Made by a program: the position numbers and the translations under genes
Notes under the pieces: generated by a model
The model's database searches: none
The model's input: only the letters and a program-made list of their open reading frames with translations
Told to the model about the DNA's origin: nothing
In this document: piece after piece, positions 8,150 to 14,793 of the stretch
Numbering within the stretch: position 1 is the stretch's first letter
Layout of the letters: each line of letters starts with the position of its first letter
Assembly: GCA_019415925.1 (NCBI GenBank)
Contig: DXYG01000055.1
Location: forward strand, 1 to 17,208
Reading direction: 5' to 3'
Source: Clostridiales bacterium
Lineage (GTDB): Bacteria > Bacillota > Clostridia > Oscillospirales > Acutalibacteraceae
Length of the DNA stretch: 17,208 nt

Positions 8150-9014
8150 AATTAAAAATATCAGCAAAACATATAAAAAGGGAACGGTAAAGGCTCTTGA
8201 TGATTTTTCTGTAACCCTGACCTCGGGGGTGTACGGCTTGCTCGGACCGAACGGCGCAGGCAAGTCCACACTTATGAACATCATCACCGACAATCTGAAT
8301 TCCGACAGCGGAGACGTTCTCTATGACGGAAAGGATATTAAAAAACTCGGCAAAGACTACAGAACAGTTCTCGGCTATATGCCTCAACAGCAGGGCTTGT
8401 ATGACGACTTTACGCTCAACCGATTTTTGTGGTATATGGCGGCTTTAAAAGGATTGAAGAAAAAAGAGGCAAAGCAGAAAATCACTTCACTTCTTGAAAC
8501 GGTCAATCTTAAGGAGTCTGCACACAAAAAGCTCGGCTCGTTTTCGGGCGGTATGAAACAGAGAGCGTTGATTGCACAGGCACTTTTAAACGACCCGAAA
8601 ATTCTGATTCTTGACGAACCGACGGCAGGACTTGACCCGAAAGAGAGAATAAGAATCCGCAATTTCATAAGCGAAATTGCGGAGGATAAAATAGTATTGA
8701 TTTCAACGCACGTTGTGTCGGACATTGAGTTTATCGCAAAGGAAATTATACTTTTAAAAAGCGGTCAGCTTGTGTCGCACGACACCTGCAACAACCTCAT
8801 AAAAGAGATTGAAAATAAGGTGTTTGAGATTGAAACGGACAAGGAAAATCTTAAATACTTTCAGGATAACTACAGAGTTTCAAACCTCTGCCATAATGAC
8901 GATAAAATCATCGTCCGCACCGTAACCGATAATCCGCCCGAGAATTATAAAATACAACCCGTAAAACCAACCCTTGAGGATTTGTATTTGTATGTGTTTG
9001 AAAGCGGAAAATAG
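8136..9014 (+). CDS. ABC exporter ATP-binding subunit
   Basis: Cytoplasmic nucleotide-binding subunit of 292 residues that powers the permease encoded just upstream. All family motifs are present: Walker A GPNGAGKS (37-44), Q-loop YMPQQQ (81-86), signature FSGGM (136-140, with the first Leu of LSGG replaced by Phe), Walker B ILILDE (156-161) with D-loop AGLDP, and the switch His in STHVV (192). The order and the ~80-residue C-terminal extension fit the CcmA/BcrA-type exporters that pair with ABC-2 permeases. The start at 8136 is supported by GGAGG at 8124-8128, seven bases upstream, and lies inside the last codons of the permease (14-base overlap), so the two are co-translated. It is the last gene of the operon: the next gene is on the other strand. 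Confidence 0.95.
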   Translation: MPTLEIKNISKTYKKGTVKALDDFSVTLTSGVYGLLGPNGAGKSTLMNIITDNLNSDSGDVLYDGKDIKKLGKDYRTVLGYMPQQQGLYDDFTLNRFLWYMAALKGLKKKEAKQKITSLLETVNLKESAHKKLGSFSGGMKQRALIAQALLNDPKILILDEPTAGLDPKERIRIRNFISEIAEDKIVLISTHVVSDIEFIAKEIILLKSGQLVSHDTCNNLIKEIENKVFEIETDKENLKYFQDNYRVSNLCHNDDKIIVRTVTDNPPENYKIQPVKPTLEDLYLYVFESGK

Positions 9015-9149
9015 TTTTTAATTATACAAGAAAATTTTTAATATATTATTTCATTACAAAAACCGGCAAACGGATTCTTAAATTTAAATCCACTTGTCAG
9101 TTTTTTGCTTAAAATATATCAGATATATGATAATCTATATTTATTTTTT
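9015..9149. other. Convergent intergenic region, no clear terminator
   Basis: A/T-rich gap between the ends of two convergent genes. I looked for intrinsic terminators for both. On the + strand a 5-bp stem GGATT/AATCC (9072-9076 with 9087-9091) precedes a T6 run at 9101-9106, but nine bases separate them. On the - strand a 3-bp CCG/CGG stem near 9063-9073 is followed by a T-run. A short AT palindrome lies at 9114-9128. None is convincing. Confidence 0.4.
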
Positions 9150-12100
9150 TCAGCATAGCGATGCCTTGTCATCGTTGATTTTAAGAATATTATTCTGCTG
9201 ACCGAGCATAACGGCGTTCCTTACTGTGGAGTCGATAAGTGTGCCTGTTCTTGAATAGCCGAGTTTTTTTGCCGCTTCTTTAACAAGGTCGTCAGTGTGC
9301 AGGCTTATCTGCTCGCTGAGCACTTCAATCACTGCGTTGAGAATTTCATATGAGGATATGTCGTCAATGCTCCTCTTACAGTCGCTTTGGTCATCAACTC
9401 GGTAAACGGAGTATTCAGCAGGATTCTGATTTTTATTCCAGTAAAAAATGTTTCCGTTATCAACAGTTTCGGTTTTGTCAACAAAGGTTACTACAGTGTC
9501 GAGAATTGACTCAACCTTGTTGCCCGAACGGGTGATTCCCCAAGCCGATAAAGCCTTTTTAAACAGAGCTTTTCTGCTGACGGGAGCTTCCGTTTCAATT
9601 ATGCTTATCATAAGACTGCGTATTCTGTTTCTTGATTGCGGCTCGTAAAAATTCTCGGCAGTTCCGCACGGCTTAATGCTGAACGACTGATAACTGCGCT
9701 TTCTTGGAATGGAATTTTCGGGTGACGTCATATCAAGCTTTTCAAATTTTACAACGTCGGGTTTAACCTTGACTGTGGTGGTCTGAACAGTATTTTTTTC
9801 ACTGTTTTCAACAGCATTGTTTATTTCTTCGGCTATGCTGTCAATAACCTTCTGCGGATTGTCAAGCCAGTCAAGCGTCCATACACGCATAATGTTCCAG
9901 CCGAGTCCCGTAAGTATGTCGGGCTGTAGAACAAACCTGTCCTTGGCGGTAGCGGAGCTTTTGCAATTCTTGCCGTCAAGCAGAATTCCGAGAACATACG
10001 TCTGTTTGTTCTGCGGATTTACAATGCCGATATCCATTTTGTATTCCGAATATCCTATGTTGCGCTTGACTTCATATCCGAGCTTTTCAATTTCCTTTGA
10101 AATTTCATCAATAAGAGTGTCCTTTTCTTTGGATAAGGTATTTGCTTTTTGCGTAATAATATTTTTGCCCTTGCCCGCAAATTCAAGGAATCCCTTAAGT
10201 CCTGCAACTCCGTCGGAGCGAGTGCGTGACAGGTCGATTTGCTCAGGCGTTATCGTCGAATAAACAATCATTGACTTTCTCGCTCTTGAAATTGCAACAT
10301 TAAGTCTTCTCCAGCCGCCGTCACGGTTAAGAGGTCCGAAATTCATTGATACCTTGCCTTCCTTGTCGGGACCGTAGCCGATAGAGAAAAGAATAACGTC
10401 CCTCTCGTCACCCTGAACATTTTCAAGGTTTTTAATAAACAAAGGCTCGGCAGAATTTTTGTTTTCCTCCTCAAGCTCGGGATATTTTGCAAACTCTTCC
10501 GAAAGCATATCGTCAATCAGATTTTGCTGAACTGCGCTGAATGTAACAACGCCGATGCTGTCGTTTTTGAGATTTTCGTCCCTGAGCCTTCGGATAATTT
10601 CATTTACCACCGCAACAGCCTCGGCTTTGTTCTGTTTTGTTCTGCCCTTATCGTAATAGCCGTCAATATGAACAAGGCTTACTTGTGACACAAGGTCGTT
10701 TGGAGAGGGGAAGGTGTAGAGCTTGTTGTCATAGTACTGCATATTGCTGTAGGCAATAAGGCTTTCGTGCCTTGAACGATAGTGCCATTTAAGATGCTCC
10801 TGTGGCATAGAAACAGCCAGACAGTCATCAAGCAGGCTTTCAAGGTCCTCGTTTTCGATATTTTCCTCGTCAATTCTGTTTGATGCAAAAAAGCTCGTCG
10901 GAGGTAACTGCTTGGGGTCGCCTACTACTACAACGTTTTCACCTCGTGCAATAGTGCCCACTGCCTCACACGTCGGAATCTGAGAAGCTTCGTCAAATAT
11001 TACGAGGTCAAATTTCGGGAATGACGGGTCTATGTACTGTGCAACGGAAATCGGGCTCATCAGCATACAGGGACATAGCCGTCTGAGCAGATTCGGAGTT
11101 TCGTTGAACAGCTTTCGAAGTGACATCATTCTGCCGTTGCTCTTGATTGCCCTTTTCAGAATTCCTATTTCCGAAGATGACGAGCTGATTTTTCCGCTTA
11201 CGGGAATTTCGGCAGACAGCTTTGCAACAAGCTCCTGAATTGTAAGTGAGCGGAATTTATCAATAAGCTTATGGTACTGCGCAATAAGCTCCTCATACTG
11301 ATTGCCTCTGAATGTCTTTAAGCGCTCGTCACTGCTGAGTTCTGTTAATACAAGCGCATAATAAAGGTTGCAGTTAAATGAATTTTCAATCCCGTCCGGA
11401 GATACAGTGCCCGTCTGTACGGCTTGTGTAACGTTTTCAAGTCCGTTTAAGTTAAGCTCCTCAGTAATTCTGTTAAGCGAAGTCCACTGACCGAGCTCAT
11501 TGATATTATCACTCAGCTTTGCAAGAAAAGCGTTTAAGTCAGCAAGCCAGCTAACGCTGTTTTCAACCGACTTGTTTAACTTGCATAGATTGCTCAACGT
11601 AGTCCATTTCTCAATATATTTTCTCAGGATTTCGCATTTTAGATTTGTTTCGGAGCTGAAAACTGAATTATGCAGAGAGTGTATAATCTGCGTTTTTTCG
11701 TTTGGCGCAAAGTCGGAAACTGCGTTGTGCAGTTCAATTGTTTTTTCTATAGAAGAATTAAGTTTATTCCAGTCTGTCTGAATACCGTTTGTTATTTCTG
11801 TAGGAGAATTTAAAATTCTTGCAGACTCAATTTTTGTTTTCAGCGATTTTAATACTGTCAGCTTGTCATAAATCTGAGTGATTGTCGTATCGTTGATTGT
11901 ATCGGGATTTTTGCAGTAAAGCTTTAATTCCTTTTTTAGCTTTGACTTTTTGATTATCTTTGGTAAAAACCAGCTTGCAAGAGCTTCTCTCCACTGTAAA
12001 ACGGCTCTGTCAACGTCATAATCAAGTATTCTCAGGTCAAAATTATCGGAAATTTCCTTGTGAATCTGAGAATATTTAATTCCGTCAGAGCAAAATCCTT

Positions 12101-13625
12101 TAAGCTGAGATGTCATATTATCAAAGTTTTCAGACCTTAACAGCTCGGGAACTATCGCTGTATTGTCGAGCATAAGCTCGTTGATTTTTAAGATTTTCAG
12201 AACAGTATTAATATCTGATTTGTTTTTTATTACAGTGCTTTCGGCTAAAAGGTCAAACGACTCTTTTGCAGATGAAAAGCCTGAGATAAGCTCATTAAGA
12301 CTTTGCCTGATGCTTTCACGCAAATCAATTGAATACTCCGTAAGGCAAATGCTTTTAAGAGGGTGGTCGGCAAAGTTTGCAGTACTTTTCAGCTCGACAA
12401 CATATTTTCTTATCAGACCAGTCCATTCCTCAATGTGTTTTTCGTCTGCGTTCAAAAGAAATTCCTGACTGAATACAATTTTATTTTTATGCTCTTTTTC
12501 CGATTCAAAAATTTCAACAGCTTCATAAACAGATTTTCCGAATTTACGTTTGCAGTGCAGTCCCTCTATTATGTAGTTGAGCTCTGTCCTCATTGTATGC
12601 AGTCGGTCGGCTGTGGCTTTGTAATCGTCGGGCGATTTGATTCTTCCAACCTCAAGTGACTTGTTAAGCTGTGACAGTACACTGCTTTTGTTAGTTTTGT
12701 TTGAATGTAGCTCAAGGCAGAACGGGTCAAGTCCGATTGAGGCAAGTCGTTTCTGCACAACGTTGAGAGCCGCCATTTTTTCTGCGACAAAAAGAACGGA
12801 TTTGCCCTGATATAAGGCGTTTGCAATCATATTTGTAATTGTCTGCGATTTTCCCGTTCCGGGCGGTCCGTGCAGGACAAAGCTGTTGTTTGTTGCGGCT
12901 GAGTAAATTGCGAGCATCTGCGAAGAGTCTGCGCTCATCGGAACAGCCATTTGGTCGGGTGAAAGCCTGATGTCAAGATTGTCAATCGTTATGTCTGACG
13001 GCTCGGCAGTCCAGTTGAGCTTTTTGTCAATAAGGCTTGATACAACCTTGTTTGATTTTAATTCATCCGAACGGTTGTGCAAGTCATTCCACATAACAAA
13101 CTGACCGAACGAGAACAAACCCAAGAACGCAAGGTTTTCTATGTTCCACCTCTTTTTGTCCATAACGGCGTTGCGTATGGTGTTGAAAACAAGCGGAAGA
13201 TTTGTACCGTGCTCATCAAGCGGGAGAGGGTCGAGATTCGGAATTTTCAAGCCGAAAATCTGACGCAGATATTCAATAAGCGTAATATTTATCTGAGCCT
13301 CTTCCTGACGGCTTCGTATTATATAGCCCTTGTTGCGTGAGCTTTTTACAATGTCGACGGGAATCAGAACGATTGGCGCATACCTTGCCTTTTCGGAAAG
13401 GTCGCTTTCAAACCAACGCAAAAAGCCCAGTGCGAGAAACAGCGTGTTTGTACCGTTTTCTTCAATGCTTACCTTTGCACCTCTGTACAGATTTTTCAGA
13501 TTTCTGTCAAGCTCATCGGGTGGAAGAAAGGTTCTGATTCGGTTGCTTTTAAATTCCTGCAACAATTCTCTTTTCAATTGCAGAAACGTCATCAACAGCG
13601 CAGTCGCTGAAGGTCTGCTGTTCAA
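9150..13625 (-). CDS. DUF4011-type SF1 helicase with MTES_1575-like nuclease and DUF3320 (5'-truncated fragment of a broken gene)
   Basis: Large DNA-processing protein of 1491 residues, the C-terminal part of a family usually near 1,900-2,100 residues. Order: end of the DUF4011 region (about 30-200, with LALGFLRWFESD and LIPVDIV), Walker A HGPPGTGKS (about 249-257), a ~600-residue mostly helical insert, helicase motif II FDEAS (about 875), motif III VVGDPKQLPP, motif IV WHYRSRHESL, motif V VQGDERDVI, motif VI NVAISRARK (about 1108), a restriction-endonuclease-fold domain (about 1172-1260, MDIGI then LGILLDGK and LGWNIMRVWTLDW) and a DUF3320-like domain (about 1315-1400). ATP-driven helicase motifs are intact. 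The only start at the 5' end is TTG at 13625 with no ribosome binding site, and the frame overlaps the 13549-14379 frame by 77 bases. I therefore read this as a frameshifted remnant that may or may not be expressed. Related proteins are often considered phage-defence or DNA-repair factors (inference). Confidence 0.8.
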   Translation of the reverse strand: MNSRPSATALLMTFLQLKRELLQEFKSNRIRTFLPPDELDRNLKNLYRGAKVSIEENGTNTLFLALGFLRWFESDLSEKARYAPIVLIPVDIVKSSRNKGYIIRSRQEEAQINITLIEYLRQIFGLKIPNLDPLPLDEHGTNLPLVFNTIRNAVMDKKRWNIENLAFLGLFSFGQFVMWNDLHNRSDELKSNKVVSSLIDKKLNWTAEPSDITIDNLDIRLSPDQMAVPMSADSSQMLAIYSAATNNSFVLHGPPGTGKSQTITNMIANALYQGKSVLFVAEKMAALNVVQKRLASIGLDPFCLELHSNKTNKSSVLSQLNKSLEVGRIKSPDDYKATADRLHTMRTELNYIIEGLHCKRKFGKSVYEAVEIFESEKEHKNKIVFSQEFLLNADEKHIEEWTGLIRKYVVELKSTANFADHPLKSICLTEYSIDLRESIRQSLNELISGFSSAKESFDLLAESTVIKNKSDINTVLKILKINELMLDNTAIVPELLRSENFDNMTSQLKGFCSDGIKYSQIHKEISDNFDLRILDYDVDRAVLQWREALASWFLPKIIKKSKLKKELKLYCKNPDTINDTTITQIYDKLTVLKSLKTKIESARILNSPTEITNGIQTDWNKLNSSIEKTIELHNAVSDFAPNEKTQIIHSLHNSVFSSETNLKCEILRKYIEKWTTLSNLCKLNKSVENSVSWLADLNAFLAKLSDNINELGQWTSLNRITEELNLNGLENVTQAVQTGTVSPDGIENSFNCNLYYALVLTELSSDERLKTFRGNQYEELIAQYHKLIDKFRSLTIQELVAKLSAEIPVSGKISSSSSEIGILKRAIKSNGRMMSLRKLFNETPNLLRRLCPCMLMSPISVAQYIDPSFPKFDLVIFDEASQIPTCEAVGTIARGENVVVVGDPKQLPPTSFFASNRIDEENIENEDLESLLDDCLAVSMPQEHLKWHYRSRHESLIAYSNMQYYDNKLYTFPSPNDLVSQVSLVHIDGYYDKGRTKQNKAEAVAVVNEIIRRLRDENLKNDSIGVVTFSAVQQNLIDDMLSEEFAKYPELEEENKNSAEPLFIKNLENVQGDERDVILFSIGYGPDKEGKVSMNFGPLNRDGGWRRLNVAISRARKSMIVYSTITPEQIDLSRTRSDGVAGLKGFLEFAGKGKNIITQKANTLSKEKDTLIDEISKEIEKLGYEVKRNIGYSEYKMDIGIVNPQNKQTYVLGILLDGKNCKSSATAKDRFVLQPDILTGLGWNIMRVWTLDWLDNPQKVIDSIAEEINNAVENSEKNTVQTTTVKVKPDVVKFEKLDMTSPENSIPRKRSYQSFSIKPCGTAENFYEPQSRNRIRSLMISIIETEAPVSRKALFKKALSAWGITRSGNKVESILDTVVTFVDKTETVDNGNIFYWNKNQNPAEYSVYRVDDQSDCKRSIDDISSYEILNAVIEVLSEQISLHTDDLVKEAAKKLGYSRTGTLIDSTVRNAVMLGQQNNILKINDDKASLC

Positions 13626-14379
13626 GCCAGCAACCGCAGAAAGCGTGACCTTTTATAAAAACAAGCAAAGGAAAAAGTCCTGCCGCCTCAAGGCAGGCTG
13701 CATAAAGTACTGAAAGGTCAAGACAGGTGCCTTGCTTTTCTTCAAGTACCTTGTGCGGAAGTCTGACACGCTGACCTATAGTTTCATAGCTTGCAGGCGG
13801 ATTGTTGTAGATAATTTTCCACGAACGCAAAGCGGCAAAAATTGCAGCCATCTGAATTTTAACATTGTTGGGATTGTTTGTCTGATACCCCGTAAAGGAG
13901 GGCAGCTTGTTCCATTCCCTTAAAAATGCAGAGGCTCTGCTCAGTACCTCAGAAATCAGCGGATGATTAGGAGTGACAAAAGCAGTGATGATTTCGGGCA
14001 TAATCAGCAGTCCGCTCCACTGGTCGTAGGCAAGCAGTTCAACGGTATCGCTGTAGCTGAAAATTTTTTCTTCATTCTGCAAAAGCTCAATTAAAATTGT
14101 ACCGACCATTTTTTCTGATAAAGAAAAAAGAAACTCGGTTGAAAGTATGATATTGACGGGAGAAATTTCAACAGAGGAGTTCGGCTCTATACTGTCGATA
14201 TCATAGACAAATTCCTTAGCAAAATCGGGTTCAAACGTTATTTTCAGTTTTATGTTGTTTTGAATTTCATCAGAATTGTTATTGACTAACAGATTTCTGA
14301 TTAAAGGTACGTAATTTTGCTGCATTGCAAAATTTATTGACCCGCTTATTTCGCCGCTGACAGTAATTTTGTCACTCAT
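13549..14379 (-). CDS. N-terminal transglutaminase-like fragment of the broken DUF4011 helicase gene
   Basis: A 276-residue product that is the N-terminal part of the gene continued at 9150-13625. Residues 1-115 are rich in beta-type stretches and may form an Ig-like domain. Residues 125-265 resemble the transglutaminase/protease-fold region of the family: a helical LREWNKLPSFTGY segment, then GTCLDLSVLYAACLEAAG with C229, GHAFCGCWL with H245, and VDD at 262-264, giving a possible Cys-His-Asp set. It stops directly after EKRIVAGI, where full-length relatives continue without a break. I chose the start at 14379 rather than the in-frame ATG at 14418 because AAAGGA at 14389-14394 is nine bases upstream and a promoter lies at 14445-14473. 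The truncated product could be made, but whether it folds or works alone is unknown. Confidence 0.75.
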   Translation of the reverse strand: MSDKITVSGEISGSINFAMQQNYVPLIRNLLVNNNSDEIQNNIKLKITFEPDFAKEFVYDIDSIEPNSSVEISPVNIILSTEFLFSLSEKMVGTILIELLQNEEKIFSYSDTVELLAYDQWSGLLIMPEIITAFVTPNHPLISEVLSRASAFLREWNKLPSFTGYQTNNPNNVKIQMAAIFAALRSWKIIYNNPPASYETIGQRVRLPHKVLEEKQGTCLDLSVLYAACLEAAGLFPLLVFIKGHAFCGCWLEQQTFSDCAVDDVSAIEKRIVAGI

Positions 14380-14415
14380 TTTATCATATCCTTTCGGAAT
14401 GGTGTTTAAAAATTG

Positions 14416-14428
14416 CACAAATATTGTG
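14416..14428. promoter_or_regulatory. Operator-like inverted repeat in the helicase leader
   Basis: CACAA-ATA-TTGTG is a perfect 5-bp inverted repeat about 10-22 bases downstream of the predicted transcription start of the helicase gene. A second, partial AATATTGTAA copy lies at 14431-14440, and TTGCAATATT overlaps the -35 element. A repressor site is possible. In such A/T-rich DNA chance is also possible. Confidence 0.3.
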
Positions 14429-14444
14429 AAAATATTGTAATGAT

Positions 14445-14473
14445 ATTATATAACAATCACATTACTATTGCAA
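14445..14473 (-). promoter_or_regulatory. Sigma-70-type promoter for the DUF4011 helicase gene
   Basis: On the - strand a -35 element TTGCAA (14468-14473) and a perfect -10 element TATAAT (14445-14450) are separated by exactly 17 bases. Transcription would start near 14438, giving a leader of about 60 bases before the ATG at 14379. This supports 14379 rather than 14418 as the start, although 14418 would also lie just inside the transcript. Confidence 0.65.
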
Positions 14474-14520
14474 TATTTTTTAATTATTTTTGTTTAATTT
14501 TGTGATGAAATGAAATATTA

Positions 14521-14540
14521 AGGAAGCACTGATTAAATCG
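14521..14540 (+). repeat. Possible terminal repeat of a decayed insertion sequence
   Basis: AGGAAGCACTGATTAAATCG lies just upstream of the transposase remnant and marks a change from very A/T-rich promoter DNA to ordinary composition. It could be the left inverted terminal repeat of the insertion. No reverse-complement partner is visible between 14762 and 14794, so the assignment is tentative. Confidence 0.25.
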
Positions 14541-14570
14541 TTTTTTATACTATACCAAGAATAATTAGGG

Positions 14571-14762
14571 AACTTTCCAAACCTGTGGTAATAATTGGGA
14601 TATTCTCTCCGCCTTCTTCGCATATCCGCACGAAGTTCGTAAGATAATATATACAACGAATATTCTGAAGGCTTTAACCGTCAGCTCAGAGAGATTACAA
14701 AGAACAGGCTGTCATTCACGAATGATGACAGCCTGTGCAAAACTTTAACAATATATTTATAA
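14571..14762 (+). pseudogene. IS256/mutator-family transposase C-terminal remnant
   Basis: Translation of the + strand in shifting frames gives a recognisable stretch of IS256-family transposase. NFPNLW is encoded at 14571-14588. After a frame change, WDILSAFFAYPHEVRKIIYT (14596-14655) is followed by TNIL. After a second shift (one base missing near 14665) comes EGFNRQLREITKNR (14667-14708), then LSFTNDDSLCKTLTIYL and a stop at 14760. The RKIIYTTN...EGFNRQLR block is the hallmark C-terminal region of this family. Only about 64 of the roughly 400 residues of a full transposase remain and there are at least two frameshifts, so it is inactive. It sits between the helicase promoter and the end of the amidase gene and accounts for most of the 14419-14793 gap. 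Confidence 0.8.
14704..14736 (-). terminator. Strong hairpin downstream of the amidase gene, possible terminator
   Basis: ACAGGCTGTCAT (14704-14715) and ATGACAGCCTGT (14725-14736) form a perfect 12-bp stem with a 9-base loop. It lies about 58 bases beyond the stop of the amidase gene. On the - strand it is followed by TCTTTGTAAT, only a weak U-tract, so termination may be partial. It lies within the transposase remnant. Confidence 0.45.
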
Positions 14763-14793
14763 TTCAGAGATGAAAAATTTGAAATTTAAAGTA

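Noticed and set aside
9114..9128. ATATATCAGATATAT palindrome as terminator
   Set aside because: The stem is pure A/T, the loop is too short for a stable hairpin, and no T-run follows directly.
9817..10263. 148-codon open frame on the + strand inside the helicase gene
   Set aside because: It lies antisense to the nuclease and motif VI region of the helicase, whose protein sequence is clearly conserved, and shows no recognisable domain.
13549..13625. Programmed +1 frameshift at ATT-TAA-A joining the two helicase frames
   Set aside because: A +1 slip would fuse IVAGI directly to KSNRIRTF, but the family has a long DUF4011 segment between these points. Missing sequence explains the break better than recoding.
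13330..13713. 127-codon + strand frame over the helicase junction
   Set aside because: It is antisense to conserved DUF4011 and transglutaminase-like coding sequence on both sides, with no start signal.
14419..14793. A small RNA or tRNA gene in the widest gap
   Set aside because: No tRNA-like cloverleaf is seen. The only strong stem lies in transposase-derived sequence and fits a terminator or chance repeat better.
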